From Plutella xylostella (lineage: Eukaryota > Arthropoda > Insecta > Lepidoptera > Plutellidae), in contig NC_064002.1 of NCBI RefSeq assembly GCF_932276165.1, positions 4,526,001-4,590,000 of the forward strand: a DNA stretch of 64,000 nt, in the 5' to 3' direction. The notes under the pieces are model-generated. The model was not told where the DNA came from, did not search any database, and was given only the letters and a program-made list of their open reading frames with translations. Each line of letters starts with the position of its first letter. Positions within the stretch are counted from its first letter, which is position 1. Below, one piece after another: positions 1 to 15,100 of this stretch. The position numbers were made by a program, and so were the translations under genes.

Positions 1-3000
1 CACTCCCAGTTGTACGTACACACGTTTGTGAATAACGTTGGTCAGAGTTAATTGTAAATAATTTTACGTACATTTGAAAATATGTATTAACTTTGCTTTA
101 CCTACGTGATTAATTCAGTATAATGCCTGCATAGCTACTCGAGTTTACATGAAATAATTAAGGTTTCAACACAAGGCAGTCACTGTTTTTTCAAACCTAT
201 TTTCGTACAGGTATATTTCAGCAAAACGTTTTGTTATTTTGTGCTAAAAAAGGTTTCATTAGAACGAATACAACAACGTTTAATAATAACGGTATCCTAA
301 ACATACAGTTTGGTCCCACACTGTGATTGCTTTTTATAAAGTCCGGGAGCCAAAGTCTGGCTGTTTCATTCTACTTTGGAATCAAAATAAATTAGAGTAA
401 ATTGGTAATTATAAGTGCGTAGAATATAACAGAAATTTAACTTTTCTGTAAGTATGTAACATGTATGTTGTAACACAGTTCAACAATTCGAGATGTCAGG
501 AAATCGTCTTTGTATTTGCACACTATTAAAACTTATAATGAGGGTTCCTTCCCTGGTCGAAAAGTTTCATAAGGCATCGTTATCCATTTCTTTTTGCAAC
601 CAGCTCTTATTTTCTGTTTCTGAAATACTTATATTTTGTATCTATATCCAGCTTTTTCTGAATGTTTCATGCTATTACGTAAATTTAACTCTATTTAAAT
701 GTAATAGAATGCGATATCCCCTCACTGATGCATCACGGAATCTTAAAAACAATAACACTTAAAAATGTGAACGTATAAGCCCACATTTATTCCTAGTCCT
801 TATTATAGATAAACCCCATTTTTTATAACTTCTTATTATTAACTTTTTATTTTTAGTTTAGTTTTGTAGGAAAGTTATTGGTATTCTGTATTAAGTACCA
901 CGTTCTCTCAATGTATATTTAGTCATGGCATTTTTATTGGTCGGTACTCTTTTAATTAATTAGGTAACAGGAAGTTTCTGAGTAAATATTACTGAAAGGA
1001 AAGAAATGTTATTTCAGTACCTGCTGCGCTTCTTATTTTGCCTATCGATCTCAAATGCGAAACCAAAAACAGTTCTCCTCCATCATGGACGGAACAGTAA
1101 AAATCTAAAACGAAAATACTCGAAACCCTTTAGTGCACCAAGAAATACTTGGCTATTTCGATTTTTAAAGCCGCAGTAGATGCATTTTCTGAATATTTTA
1201 GAACGGTCCCGAGCATTTGATCAATCATGCGACTAAGAAAGGTTTTTGTGGGCAGTGAATAGAATTTCCTGACTTCCTATTGGAGGAACTTATTTGTCGC
1301 GGAGACCGCGGTCGCCGCGCCTGAATGACGTCACTACGTTTGAGAAATTGCGAACAAGCATTCAAATAACTTAGACTTTGTGTTAAGGTTAGGGTCACTA
1401 AAACGAGGCTTTTGGTCGAATTTAAAACTACTGTTTGGTTACATATAGGTTCATAGCTAAGAAGACGTATTACAGTTAACAGAATTCTATAATTTTCCTG
1501 GTTTCGTCCCTCATAACATCTTGTGAGGCGGCGGTGACATTTCTTTAATTCCCTCGCAAACGCAAACCGAACCTCCATCTAAAACAACAAAACACATTTC
1601 ACACACAAATCCCCCGTGTAGCGCAGACACATAAAGTAAAATATGAAAAATATGACACGCGCCGCCGGAGAAAGGGTGGGGGATGGCAAGTCAACGCGAA
1701 TTTGTAGCAGAGCCTTTGCCGTCGGCAACAGGCTTACCATGACACGGTCAAAGCCTTATTTTTGTGTCTCACCTGCCCGCTTGTCAGCCCGCCGTCGCAC
1801 AAAGCCACGCGAAATACAGGATCAAAGCGCCCCACATGTGCCGGGCCTGATGCCGGAGAAATACTCGCCCGAGCATTGTGCGCGAGCAAGGGCAGTGCGC
1901 GAGCTCACCACGGCCTTTAAAGGGCCAGTGACGGCATAAAAGGAGCCTCCACGAGTGATGTGGAACTGCACTTTTTGTACGTCCGGCGCACGTTTGCCAT
2001 TCAGCGACTGACTCCGATCGGAGTGGCTAATCCTTTCATCAGGCCTAGTTTTTGTCACCGATATGCTCAGAAGAAGAGGCAGTAGTATTGTGTCTACTGC
2101 GTGGAGGCGCTGTGATGTGTAGTGTCTTGAGGCACGAACAAGCCGTAGGCAAATTATTGCACTAGGCCTTCTATGTGGATTAGGAATCATTCCTGTGCCA
2201 AATTCTTTCGATTTACATACTTTACATAGGTAATTACTATTCATGCTGCGCTATGTGTGTATGTATAATTTAAAATCATTCATAACGAAAATGTTAAGTC
2301 CTCGGACCAATTTGGATAAGTGAGGATAGCCCAGGACCCTTCGGAACTTGGGTAAACATAACAAAGGTAGTATAGTTAAAAATTACAGTATAGTCTGCAG
2401 TGGCTTAACAAGTTGATATGATGATAAAATGTATTGTATTGCATGGGACAATAGCTTAGATACCGCACTGTCACCTTTTTCTAAAGCTAATGTCATCGGT
2501 GTTCATGCTGGATAAAGTGTTGATAGTATCGACCTATACATATAACCACAAAGCAAATACATATAACCTTTGAAAGGCTTTACAAAATAAACCAAAGCTC
2601 AAGTTGCGGGATCCATCGGTCACTGAGAGCTTAGGAAAAATAATAAATGCAACTCACGTGTTGATATATATTGTATTTCAGTAAGTACACATACAATACA
2701 TATCTTCACTTGTCGCATTGTATTCTATTGTACAGGTCTTTATGCCTGACTTGGTTATATCTTTATACACGGTTGGAGATGAAGATACTGTACTCGAGCT
2801 GGTGACCGCTGCCGTTGGGGTGAACATTTCCTAGAAAACTCCGTAGCAGCTGTAAATACTCGGGGACGAACGGATTAAAGCAAAGCAAAGTTAAAACTAC
2901 TTCACAAACTCATTTTTCTGTTTTTTACTGAACGTATCTAGTTTTATACAGTTCGGAAATTATAAGTGGGTTTAGAAAACTACATTAAAATGGTAAAGCT

Positions 3001-3175
3001 TGTTAAATAAATTAATGTTACTTATAACACAAGACTCATAAAACTAAATTGCATTTTTTTAAATATTAGTACCTTCCCTTATTTAGCGCCCACTACAGAC
3101 ATAACTTTTTAAGTACTTAAGTTAAACCTGCTACAAATAAAATAGCTAGTTGATTAGTTTGCTCCTTGTCCGCAG
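1..3175 (+). other. Intron or upstream region of the PTB gene; no exon recognised
   Basis: No coding exon is recognisable here. The first clear PTB exon begins right after the acceptor ending at 3175, so this is most simply intron sequence of that gene. I looked for the RRM1 block of PTB and did not find it, so the 5' exons should lie left of the window. A GC-richer patch at about 1650-2240 has open frames on both strands but no recognisable protein, no splice pattern and no conserved motif. Confidence 0.55.
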
Positions 3176-6100
3176 TCGGCGTCAGCGCAGGCGGCGCTGC
3201 AGGCGGCCCAGGCCATCTCCAACAGCGCGGGCGCAGCCCTAGTGGCGGGCGCGGGCGCCGCGCTGCAGCCGGCCAATGGCGGCACCGAGATACAGGTAGA
3301 GGTACTTGAACCTTTTATGTTGATAGGTTGTCGCGTATGTTACTGTCACTGCCATCGTTACTTTAGTAATTAAAAATCCATAAGCAAGCGTCGCTCGCCT
3401 AACATCGGTCAGATCCGTACAAGTTACGTGAGATTTGATAAGCGAGCGACGCATAAGGATTGTTAATTGCTTATGTTCGGTGGTGGTAACCCCACTGTAG
3501 GTACAAATTTTAATGTGTACTAGCTTGGAATGGAATTTCACTATGCCTGGAAAGCAGAAAAGATTAGGTAAATACACAGATTGTTACTTTACAGATTTTA
3601 ATGTTGCTCTAAGTTCGTAGGCGTGATGATATGTTCATATAAATAATAAATAACATGTTATTTGAAAATTATACTTTATCTACGGCTACATATTATGTAT
3701 ACTGCGAGTACAAACTAAACCAAAAGTAAGCCAAAAGTTTGCCCACGTCATTGTAAGACTGTTGCGGTTGCTTGTCATCAATAAATTATTTCCAAGAAAA
3801 CAGGACACCAAGTGCAGGAAAATAAAATCGAGTGACAAAGTCGTAAGGCGCTATGACTGCGCCGTGCTGGCATCAAATAAAAGTCTTTGGATGCCGGCGA
3901 GAAACAGTCTAGCGTCGCATCGCAGTAGCAACCATCTTTTGAATTAGTTATCAACTATACAAAACCTAATCATATAGGTAGTAGGGTACTTGTATTCGAC
4001 CGAAATTTGACGTCCATAGCATAGAACACAAGCAACATTATTTAAATAAGAAGCTCAAAGTTGACCCTGCACGGGCGTTACAAGTTTAATACCAAAACAA
4101 CACAGCGAAACGTTCCCCGCTCATAAATTATAATACCTCGGTCGGACCGCTCCGCTTTAACTGAACATTTCAAACAGATTACAGACGCCACCTTAAGTAG
4201 AAGTTCCACGTGTGTGCCGACCCTTAATTATGAAATTCATAGCTTTATGTAATGATTGAATTTGGTAGCAAGAAGCATTACAAATAATGTCAGTTTGATC
4301 CATGTTTCATGTTTTTGTGTTTATACAGGGTGGTCCAAACACAGTCCTGCGGGTGATCATTGAACACATGCTGTACCCCATCGTGCTAGACGTCCTCTAC
4401 TCAATCTTCCAGCGATACGGGAAAGTTCTCAAGATCGTCACATTTACCAAAAATAGTAAGTAGCAATCAAAATTTTAACTCTGACATGAAGCTTTATAAT
4501 CATTTATGCAAACTTTCATAACAAATTCAAAATTAAATTTCATGTCGACGCGATGTGTTATAGTGATAGATTTACTAAACAAAACAGAGCCCAAAATCCA
4601 AGGGCGCAATCCGTTTAAAATTTAAACCGTACCCCTCATGCATATCCTAAATAAATCCGGTACGCAGGAGGCTGTACGTAGGTACATATTTGATAAGCTC
4701 TCTCCGACCCGGCGCGGCGCGGCGGTTACTCCACGCTAATTATTGTTCAGGTATACTTGTACAATCAGGTGGGCCCGGTCAATGACCCTACCGAGGATTC
4801 AAGTGCCCGATTGTTCACAAACACTGTCCGATGGCCATTAATTATTAAATTTTCAGAGCATTCCGCTTCATAACGGTTACTATGTGATCAAAATGGCCTC
4901 CAACGAATAATGCCCAACTTGATTAGAATGCATTCGGTAAAGTGAAAGTGCTGTAAGATAAATCAGGTAAAACTGCATTTAAAAAAGGCAATTGGACATT
5001 AGTAAAACGGGGTCAGGTCTAATTTGACTTTTTAAAAGATGGATTGTCTATGGTCTGGCTCGGGTTGTGTGTTATTCCGTTCGGAATCTCAGCTCGTAAG
5101 TTATCGATATCGCGTCGTGCACCTCTCTCTGCTAATGTAGCATTTCCAATTTCCGAGCGTGCCTCTCTGTAATCGAGTCTTGCCTGTGTTCCAATACAAC
5201 CTGCTTTGTTGTTTCGGCGTTAGGCAACGAAAAAGCTAGTTCTTTGTTCTACTTTTGAACCTTGCGAGGGATTAGTAAATGTAGGCTTTAAAAACACCCA
5301 TTTTTATTTAGTCTATTCCGAATAATGCCTAGTGTATGTAAGTAAAGTATACTATAATAGGTATACGTGAGTTTTTTGTTGTCATACTTAACTACCAACT
5401 TGTTTAACTACGTAATTAATTATTTTGTCTGATTGATTACTTTCATGAAAACCCTTAAGTGATCAGGGGAAAATTAAATGAAAATGTACATCTAATGCTT
5501 ACAAAATAAATATTATTATAAGTATTTAAATGAACCTCATCAATACGATTACCTAGTCTCGGTACCTCCTTCATTTTATGTACTGAACTAGTTATTTGTA
5601 GCAATAACCAAAAATACAACGTGAATAGTGAAGCTCGTCAGTCATAGAATGGCATACGAGAGGGCTTTAAAACCGCAATGAATCTATCGGAAGCTCCTCA
5701 AACATCCTCGACGCCGCATTCGAGCCCCAATCCCAGTCGGCGCAGAACGCAGATCCGAAACGTATAAATTCTTACTTCAATTATCCTGTCTCGTAGCGCC
5801 CACCAAACAAACCACATATTTGGTGCCTAAAACACATTCTGAATGTACCTCGAACAAACTTTTTTCTGCACCAAAGACTCTTTAAAGTGCCTGCTGTAAA
5901 GGGTTGTACCAGTATTCTAATTTCGACTCTACATCCGAGTACTTTCCACAAACATCCTTTGAAGAGATTCATTATGGTTACCGCTATTAAATATTTACTC
6001 CTCGATTATTTGTGGTTCGTTCGTAAAAGTTGTCAGCCGTTATCAAACGGGGAACTGCAAACAAAAATACCGCTTCCACATTTTACCGGATTTAATATTT

Positions 6101-9100
6101 TGTCCATATCCATATTTACACAGTCAACACTCCGTCGCAAAGTTACCCTTCACTCGTGTTTGTTTATTCCTAAATACTTCTGTCGAATATGTAGGTACTT
6201 ACTTATTTCGTCGATAAAATGTTCCTTCGTATCAGAGTGATAATGAGAATCAATATAGCGAAGAAATGATTTGGTCCACGCGAGGGTTGGAGGGTAACAT
6301 AATGGCGTTTCTGTGTGTTCTTTGAGGCCGGCCGATGACGGGGGTTGCCCATCAAGCGAGCGCCTAATCCTCCAACAAATCTCAATGAAGAGCGCGTAGT
6401 CTCCTTAATCCCTCCCCCCGCGCCGCTCGCCGCGTCCCCCCCTCCACACGCGATTGGCTTTATTAAGGTGTAGACCGCTACAATTATTATGCGACCCCTG
6501 TTTGCGGTAGGTATCGTGCCAATGTCACTAACCATACCTTAATTAACTGTTACTTTACCCCCAAATCTTTTATTCCTCTATTCGACAGCACAATATACGT
6601 AGTAGTGAAAATATTATGCAGGTAACATATTATTAACACATAGTATTCCCAGTAAAGCCGGGTTATAAAATAGTTTGACTTTATAGCTGCATGCAGCTTC
6701 ATTGCGAAACAATCTCCCATTCGGAGGGATTCCCGGTGGCGCCTCACAAATCCTGCCATTCCGACTCCGTTTCAGGACCTATATATTCATTTATTCTATG
6801 GCGTCGTCAACTATAAACTATGACACAAAAAACGGCATTCGGAAGGTAAGCACAGAGACATTCCGAGTGTTTTAGCAAGAACGCTAAATGCGCGTGACAG
6901 CGGCAATGAAAGGGGGCATTAATTGCGAACGACGTATTCAAGTGAGTCAGAGCTCGGAGGTAGACGCGATTTATTCAGATTATACATTAATCGCCCGTCG
7001 TCCGCCGGACTTAGTCGCAACATCGCTTAATATTTACATAGCGGAAGCAACCTCTTTGCTACGGGGCGGAACGTGGATTACGAAATTTTAATTCAAACCA
7101 CAACTTCCATCTTGCTTTCATTCAGAGATTGACGTTTAAATATTCTATTAAATTAAGTGATTGCGCTGTCTGCCTGAATTTTTGATGAACGGGTTGATTG
7201 ATTTAGATCATTTGAATTTCTTCCGCTAAATCGAAGTTTATGAAGTTTGTTTAATTTGAATTTTGTATGAGTTGCGAGAAGAGTAAACAAAAGTTACATT
7301 GACTTTGGCAAATGCAATATTTAAGTTACTCTTGCATATTTTACACAATTCAATTATTTTAAAAGACATTTGTAAGATTTAAGCTTAAGACATTTGTAAA
7401 ATTATCGATCTATTCATAGATAGTAGATTAGGATTAAGTACCAAGGTACCTAACTACCCAATCGCCTAGGATAGTTATACTGTTTGTCGTACCTTCTATT
7501 TTTTATAATATATCGTCAGCCCTATGACTGCTATCAAATCCATATATTTTATTTGTAAAATATTTATTTTACTATACTCCACTTTGTTACTATTGTTACT
7601 TAAACATATCAAAAATGACACATCTATTCTATTCTATTCTATTCTATTCTATTCTCTGTGGGGGTGTAAGTACCTGCACCTGGCTCTCTCGAATGGAACC
7701 GTTGTGCATATCCCCAAGGTCTAAACTGCCTTCCTAAGCTTGGACCATTTCCCACCACGCTGGTCCACTGCGGGTTGGTGGGTTCACATTATCTAGATGT
7801 GCTAAATCTAGATATGCAGGTTTCCTCACGATGTTTTCCTTCACCGTAAGAGCGATGGTATACATTGTACTTAAATTCAGAAAAGAACTCATTGGTACAT
7901 GTCAGCGCCAGGATTCGAACCCGCATCTCTGGCGTGAGAAGCGGGCGCTTACCCGACTGAGCTACCACCGCTCTGTGATGACAACTAAATATGGTCTGTC
8001 TGAAATGACACATAAATATGGTTTTACTGACAAGTTGTTAATTTTTTTTATTTCATAGGAAGATATTGTTTGTGTGTTCCTAGAACATACCCGTAGATTG
8101 GCTTTAATATGGTGGACGCGATCACAAGTTGTAGGTAACCACCGACCGCTTCTCATGTCAAACCTACTTCGGCAGTGAGACTCGAACCCTCGTCCACCCT
8201 CGGCCTAATCTTGAGACCATTGCTTCAGAATCAATCACACCATCATATCGCGAACTCTCTTACACCCAGCATTTTGCTAGAAACACAAAGCAAGACAGCA
8301 ACATCCAGAGCCCGCAGTTTAGGTCTACTGCGATTGGTGATCGGGTAACTCAATTCTGTGGGTAATAAATGTACAATCGTAGTTCGAGCTGTTTCAATCA
8401 CCATAAATAATAAATAGTTGTTAACAGAAGTCAGGTGATACTCTGAACTACTAGTTTCTGGCAGTCATTTCCTCTAGTAACTTCGGTAGTGAAACTTTAC
8501 AATAAATCATCCTGAAATGAAGATAAATCTTGACTTAGGTGATTTTAGTAGTAGTTACTTTTATAAGTACCTACAACTAAATTAAGTACACCGACATATT
8601 TATATATTTTATTAGTGAGTTGTACAAAAGAAAACATACATAGTTTTGTTAAAAGCATGAGGTTCAAACGAGGATCCGTCATCCCTGTAAAGCTACCCAT
8701 GAAAAGAATAAGGAAAATATTGTAACTATGTCCCGGAGGGGAAAACTTCATATATCTACCTACTTACACGTTTTATACACAACAAATCCTCACTCATAGA
8801 CAAACTAAAGAAAATCCTTTGATGGATAAAACTCCTCACATATCACTTGCTAAGCATACTTTATACATCCACTTTACCCAGAATCCTTTAGAAGCACAAA
8901 ACTCTTCGCCACCAATTAGCATTTGAAATGAAAACACGTAAGTATTTTATAAGGCCCCTCAGCGTGCTTATTTTCAACTGAGTTTTACACAAATTAAAGG
9001 GGATTTATTCGGATCTAATGCCGTATTTCTAAGAGGTACGGGCGTAATTCAGAAAAACTATCTCGGGTTAGGCTCTTATATATTCTAGTTTAGCACTCCC

Positions 9101-12100
9101 AAATGGCAGACCCAAAAGATATTTGTTCTTAAGGACCGTTTAACTATGTATGAAGGAGACGTCGCGTAACTTTTAATTTGGTCTGGCATTTCTGTTTTGT
9201 TTATGTCGAAGTACGGTGAGCTTCAAAAGCGGTTAGGTATACAGATCAAAGTTTTTAAAACAATGCTGCACTTGAACATGTGAAAGTTAATTTTTTATCA
9301 ATTATATTAGAGGTATTTTGTATTAAGATATATATATGTATATTATGTACTTATCACAAAATTTATAACGTTTCATAGACCGTCGATTATATAATGTAAA
9401 AAAATATCACGAGTGAGATGTGGGTTGAGTCTTCATAACAACTTTTGGAAATCACTATACCTACCTAAACCAACAGCTCCATATATTTTAACATTTTCAT
9501 AGGGTTCAACAGTGAAATACAATAAATATAAATACCTTACTGAATAAGTCGATAACCAAGTAAATACGTAGGTAATGCGAATAGTGACCGCGGCTAACAG
9601 AACAATATTGGTTAATGTTGCCAGCTCAGGTGCGCGTCGGCTGGCGTCGGAAAAATGTGAATTTATGTGCTCGCCCAGCGGACGGCAATGATCGCATGGC
9701 TCACGCCTTAAATTAGAGGGTTTAGGGCTTATCCGCCCGCAGTAAATACACTTGACGACGAACTACCGCCGGCTCTTGGGAACCGGCGTATTTACCCCTC
9801 GTTCCCTCTGTTGTTTATAGCTGTTTTCACAGAATTGCCTAATTTAATGTTCCGGCGGACGCCTTTTCAGTAATTCAGTGCTATTATAAACTGCTCGTTT
9901 CTTGATATCTCCACGTACGACCGCATCAAAGTTGCCGCAACAACCGGGTATTGAGTTCACGGAAGTGGCAATAATTTAACTGTCTTCAAAGTAGGTAGGA
10001 TACTGTGGAGTTTGGTGTTGTGAGCCGTCGCTAAGTGTTGCCGGCGCAGCGCACCTGGGTCGCGGCTGCCGCGTCGCGTCCCACGTTGGGCGCCAATTTC
10101 TACTTAAACTCCGCACCCTCTACGTGATGTTTGACAGGGATTCGGGGTTAAGTGCACCACTCGTGCTGGCGATAACACGACAATGTTCCGCTTTGTCACG
10201 TTTTCACAAACACTATAGACATTACGAAGTACCTACTTTAAATTTTCCCCAAAACTAATTGAAACTTTTTCGCCCCCAGATTCATTCCAAGCCCTCATCC
10301 AGTATCCAGACACAGTATCAGCGCAAACGGCGAAAACGGTAAGTAATAAAAACTTTCAGTTTTAGAATAGCGAAGCCATAAACAAAGTTCGTATTGCTGC
10401 GCGTCTCATTCGCTTTAATGACATACGTTCGAACTATTTAGAAATAAACTCTTTCCGCTGCACCGGGTAAACTTTAAAACAATAAAACATGTAATTACAG
10501 CAGCTTGCGCCGCTCAACTTAAAATTCCATAAATTACTTAACTAAAAGGCAGTTCATGATGCTTGACCGTGTTATTTTCAGCACTAAAAGCTATTCTTCA
10601 GTCAAGCAATGATTAAAAGTTAACGCAAGCTAGTTGTCGTTGTGACCTGGTTCAGACAGCTCATGTTGTAGTTGAATATTGTTGTTGTTTTTTTTCTAAT
10701 ATAATGTAGCTAGTTATTAACAATGGTATCGGTAAACAAGGCGCGACAATGGCCCTCGCCCCACCAAGTGGGACATCATTTTTCTCCGTCCAACTTTTCC
10801 CATTCGCTATTCATTTGCGTTAGAAGTTGGTCGTCCCGCCGCGAACTGCAGCGACTGTTTTAACTTTATTTCTGATGCAGCGTTCAGGGCAAATTAAATT
10901 TCGTTTTGCGGCTTCCGCAAACTCACTTTAGGAGTATAATTATTGAGTTTTTGTTTTTTCGTGCCCCGCTTGTTATGAATCGCGGCAGCTAACTTTGTTG
11001 TCGACCATTGATTTTAAAAATTATGCCACTATTGTTTCGTTTATATTCTAAAGATCAAGAAGGTATGGCTTTTGGTCTATGTTTTACGAAGCACAATAAA
11101 AGGACATAACCTATAAAGGAAACCAAATAAATTATCCGATGTGGTGTAATCCACATTAGGTTCCCTCGGTTGCACAATTTTCGTGCAAAAACTTTTCTCG
11201 ACATAAGACTACATATACCGATATGAAAATTCTGAATTTCCATCAATTTATACAGATTGAAATAGGCACTTACATATTTCAATTAATTTCATTGCACTCT
11301 AATGGGCGCCTGCCGCTATCAAAGAGCTATACAACCATTCCACAATAATCTGGGTAACTCGTCGCGCACAATTCACTGATGAAATGTACAATAGCTATTC
11401 GCAATCCACTTTGACAAGGTACTTTCGGGTCTCACATAGAGCTTAATGCTCTGTATGAATGAGAGAAGCCATTGCAAATATTTAGCGAGAATGCGCATCA
11501 GAGTGTATGTCCTATGTCATATAATATACGGTTGCCAACTTTAATGAGTGTCCTCACTATCCGTGTTCATTTCAAAAATTTGTTAAAACATATTTTTACT
11601 CTCAATATTTTTAGCGGCTTTACATTTAAGTGATACTTAGGTAAACGAAATAGGCGCTATAAGTACAAGTGTGTTCGACAGCCACTGACACATCAATCCA
11701 GATATAGAAGTCTACTCCCGCAGCATTCCAATCTTTAATATTTCTTCATTCTGTCTTCACATCGACTTAGATTCGCGCTTGTCAGTACTTATAAAGCGGT
11801 TAATCTTACCAAGATTGAGATAAATATATATTACGGTTCCAGAAATCGTAGTAATGCCCAACTAATAATCTCATACACTGAAGCCGCCTTGGAATTGGCG
11901 TCGTTATAAATTTATTTTATTTTACAATAATACGGGAATTTATTAGGTATGATAACCGGAATAATCTCCCCGGATCTTTTCGTTAACTACATAACTATTT
12001 AAGTTTACGACAAAAATTTGAGGTATTTGAGGCAAAATCTGTCACCGCTTTTTCGTGATTTTTAACCAAATATATGAATGAATATTAGGTACAGGTATGT

Positions 12101-15100
12101 TTCTAAACATTTCTCTATGCTTGAATGTACTATGATCCCCAATTTTAAGCTATATAAATCAACAGCGGGATTCATTTCTTGGTTTAATTGATACATTCGT
12201 TAACAAACCAATAAATTCCATTCTGAATAGCCGATATAAGTTAGATTTATTTATTTAATACATATGTGTATAGGTAAATCGCATTCATTTTTTGCATTTG
12301 AGAAATCAACTCATCACCATAATACTAACTTAACACTCAGATGGCTTAAGCACAGCTACAATAAGAGCTTCAGACCGCAATCTCAAGAGAAATAAGTAAT
12401 TGCAGCGTTTCATAACTCCGACAATTGGCACTTGGTGCTGCAATATTCCTAGAGAGGAAATAATAATGTACCTAAGTACTAATTAGTTAAAAGCAGAGGC
12501 AAGTAAAACCAACCAATTAGCTGCACGAAACTTGGCTGCACTTAGGGCGGGTGCACACCGGCCAATATGTCTTACAACCTTCCCTTTTCAGGGAAACTTC
12601 TGTAGTTTCTACACTTCAGTAACACGGCCATATGTAACGTTTTGTCTGTAGTTTTCATTGTTCGAAACCTTTTTTGTTTTTAGGTTAGTTAGTTTCAACC
12701 AATAAATTATTTTAAAATCTTAAAATCCACAGATACAACATAGTCAATCATATTTTAAGCCGTTTAATAAGGCTATATTTGTGAGTTATTGTAACAGCCG
12801 CCTTAAGTTTGTATTGGGAATTGATGCTCTCCCAGTGTTCGCATCAGTGACACTGTAGGGAAGTACCCGGCTGCTGCTTAGGTAGTGCTTGCCATTTCTA
12901 AGAGCAATGCGAAAATACAAGTTTCAATAGATTTAGGTACTGCAATTTGTGTTAGTTTGAGCTTTTTGAATATCCTATACTATATAATATACCTTTAAGT
13001 ATGTATATTATATAGTATTTTTCTACTGAATTATTTTTTGTTTAGTTTGTGGAATAATAAGTGTTCATGTTTTAACATCGTGATGTCTACCTATTAGGTA
13101 CTCGTCTGTCTATCCATTTAATCAAGGTTCAATGTAATTAATTCCACAGAAAATAATCATTTGGATGGGTAAAACATCGGTACCTAATATGGTAAAAATC
13201 ACGCTGTATGTATACGAGTATAGTAAAATACTTGTAAAAACCTATACTCAAATCAAATAGTTAATGCAAATAATAAGAATCTAGTTCACGTCTAGAAATT
13301 CTGTTGACTTTACGAGTAACATAATACAGTAATAAGGCATTATCAGTGCTACAAGTTAGTGCCCTCCGGATAATACGAGCTGAGATGCAACTGCGTGGGT
13401 ACAACTCGCGCTCCTATAAACATGACTTAACGAGCACACAATGTTGCTCCTTATTTACTACCTAGCTCCTACATGTCAACGGAGACGACAAGAAAACTTC
13501 TATTTCTACTCGCACATAAATAAAGCTAACTGCGTACTAACAGATAAGTCTACTCAGATGAAAGATTAAATTCAGATTCAAATCCCCGACAATTTCATAT
13601 CTTCCCAAAGATTAATATCTTTAAACCGTCCTCGGAAATGTAAGCCTGTAACGTTTCGTCGTCGCGTATTAAAAAATCCTCTCACCTGCCTACACGTCCG
13701 TAAAGCCGAGCGTCTTGCTACCAGCAGCCGTAACGTTTCCGAAACGAAATTAAAACGGCCCACCGCAACCTAAGTGGGACCGGAGTAAGCGGTACAAAGT
13801 GAAGTCGGATAGTGCTTCAGGCACAAAGGGCACAGTTGGATGCGGGGAAATCCCCGATCCGCGGCTCTATGATCCTTGACATAAATCTCTAACCTCACCA
13901 TCAAATCTTTTCAGAGGGCGGCTTACGCGAGCCATGAAATGTACCGCGCTCCTAATGCGCCGACGAGCGGCTCCAACTCGCTCTTGCTGCTGCGAACAAT
14001 CACAGAACACACTTTAATATGCACAGTGTTAACCTTCATGATTACTTCGTGACGGGATTTCATTCTAGCGCTAACTTTCATAATATTTGATCTTCTTTGA
14101 AAGTTCGTTACCACTTTATGTTTGCTGAAAGTTCATTGCTTTCTAGCAATATTTACTTGAGAACATGATTCAGGATACCTACATATATCGAAAACGAAAG
14201 CTTTTTGTTAGTTCTGTGGTAGGTATTTAAATAAGTAAATAAGGTATGTTTAACAGAATACCTACTCTTTAGAGAATAAGATAAACTACGTTTTGATACA
14301 AGCAAAATTTCTTCTATTTTGGGTTTGGCAGCACAAAGTTTCTTTTCAGTTTTTAATGTTGACATAAATATTATATGCACACAAGACGGTGACAGTGTAG
14401 AGCAAAGTGCAATTTCAAAATGTAAAGACAAGCCGCGCCTTCAGTCTACAACTATCTTGGATTTCAAATAGAAAAATCGGAGAATATTTTTTGTTCTCTG
14501 TCGTTGTATCCTGTTGCATATTTCGATTTAGAATATGCTCACGTAGGTACTCACTGACTTTTGAAGTTTTGTCACCTTTATAAATTTGAAATGGTATTGT
14601 AGAATAAAGATTTGTTTTCCTCTCTTGTATTCAATAGCAGAATTCATACCTATTGCGTTTGAATATCTCTATACATATACATGTATATATCTCAAACGTA
14701 GCTGAATAATTATATATGTGGGAACCTCTATTTGTTAATATTCGTGGAATACGAGTTATACTTGCAAATGACATGGACGTAAATTTAATGATCATTCATT
14801 ATTTAGCTTTCCATCATACCTACGAGTATATAGCTATATGTACCTGCTCACATTATATAGAGCCTGCGTCCATCGTCCGTCTCGCCCGCACAGAGCAACG
14901 ATGATCGATGGCGGTTGCTGAAAGCCTCAAAGTACGCAGGTTAATTTGAAAATGTCATCCCAGATTAACTTGGGGCTTTGTCGTCTGATATTGATTGATA
15001 AATGCACGCTACGGTGGCATCATTCCGAGAGTGCCTGAGTTCGTTCCGTTTGTCGTAGGCTCAGATTGTAGATCTATATTTGACTCTATTTTAAAAATCA

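Larger units (their letters stand above)
4456..10279 (+). other. 5.8-kb PTB intron within RRM2
   Basis: This intron separates the two halves of RRM2 (…FTKN | SFQAL…). It is AT-rich and has no coding exon. Two tRNA-related SINE copies sit at 7622-7976 and about 8093-8262, both in minus orientation. A GC-richer patch near 6290-6440 and a tRNA-Lys-like 3' end at 10080-10095 are the only other structures I noticed. Confidence 0.75.

Noticed and set aside
1643..2244. Coding exon in the GC-richer patch upstream of PTB
   Set aside because: Open frames exist on both strands but show no recognisable motif and no consistent splice sites. They do not resemble PTB RRM1 or its N-terminus.
7905..7976. A genuine tRNA gene on the minus strand
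   Set aside because: A and B boxes are perfect, but the anticodon arm does not fold convincingly. The tRNA-like head runs straight into a SINE body and pentamer tail.
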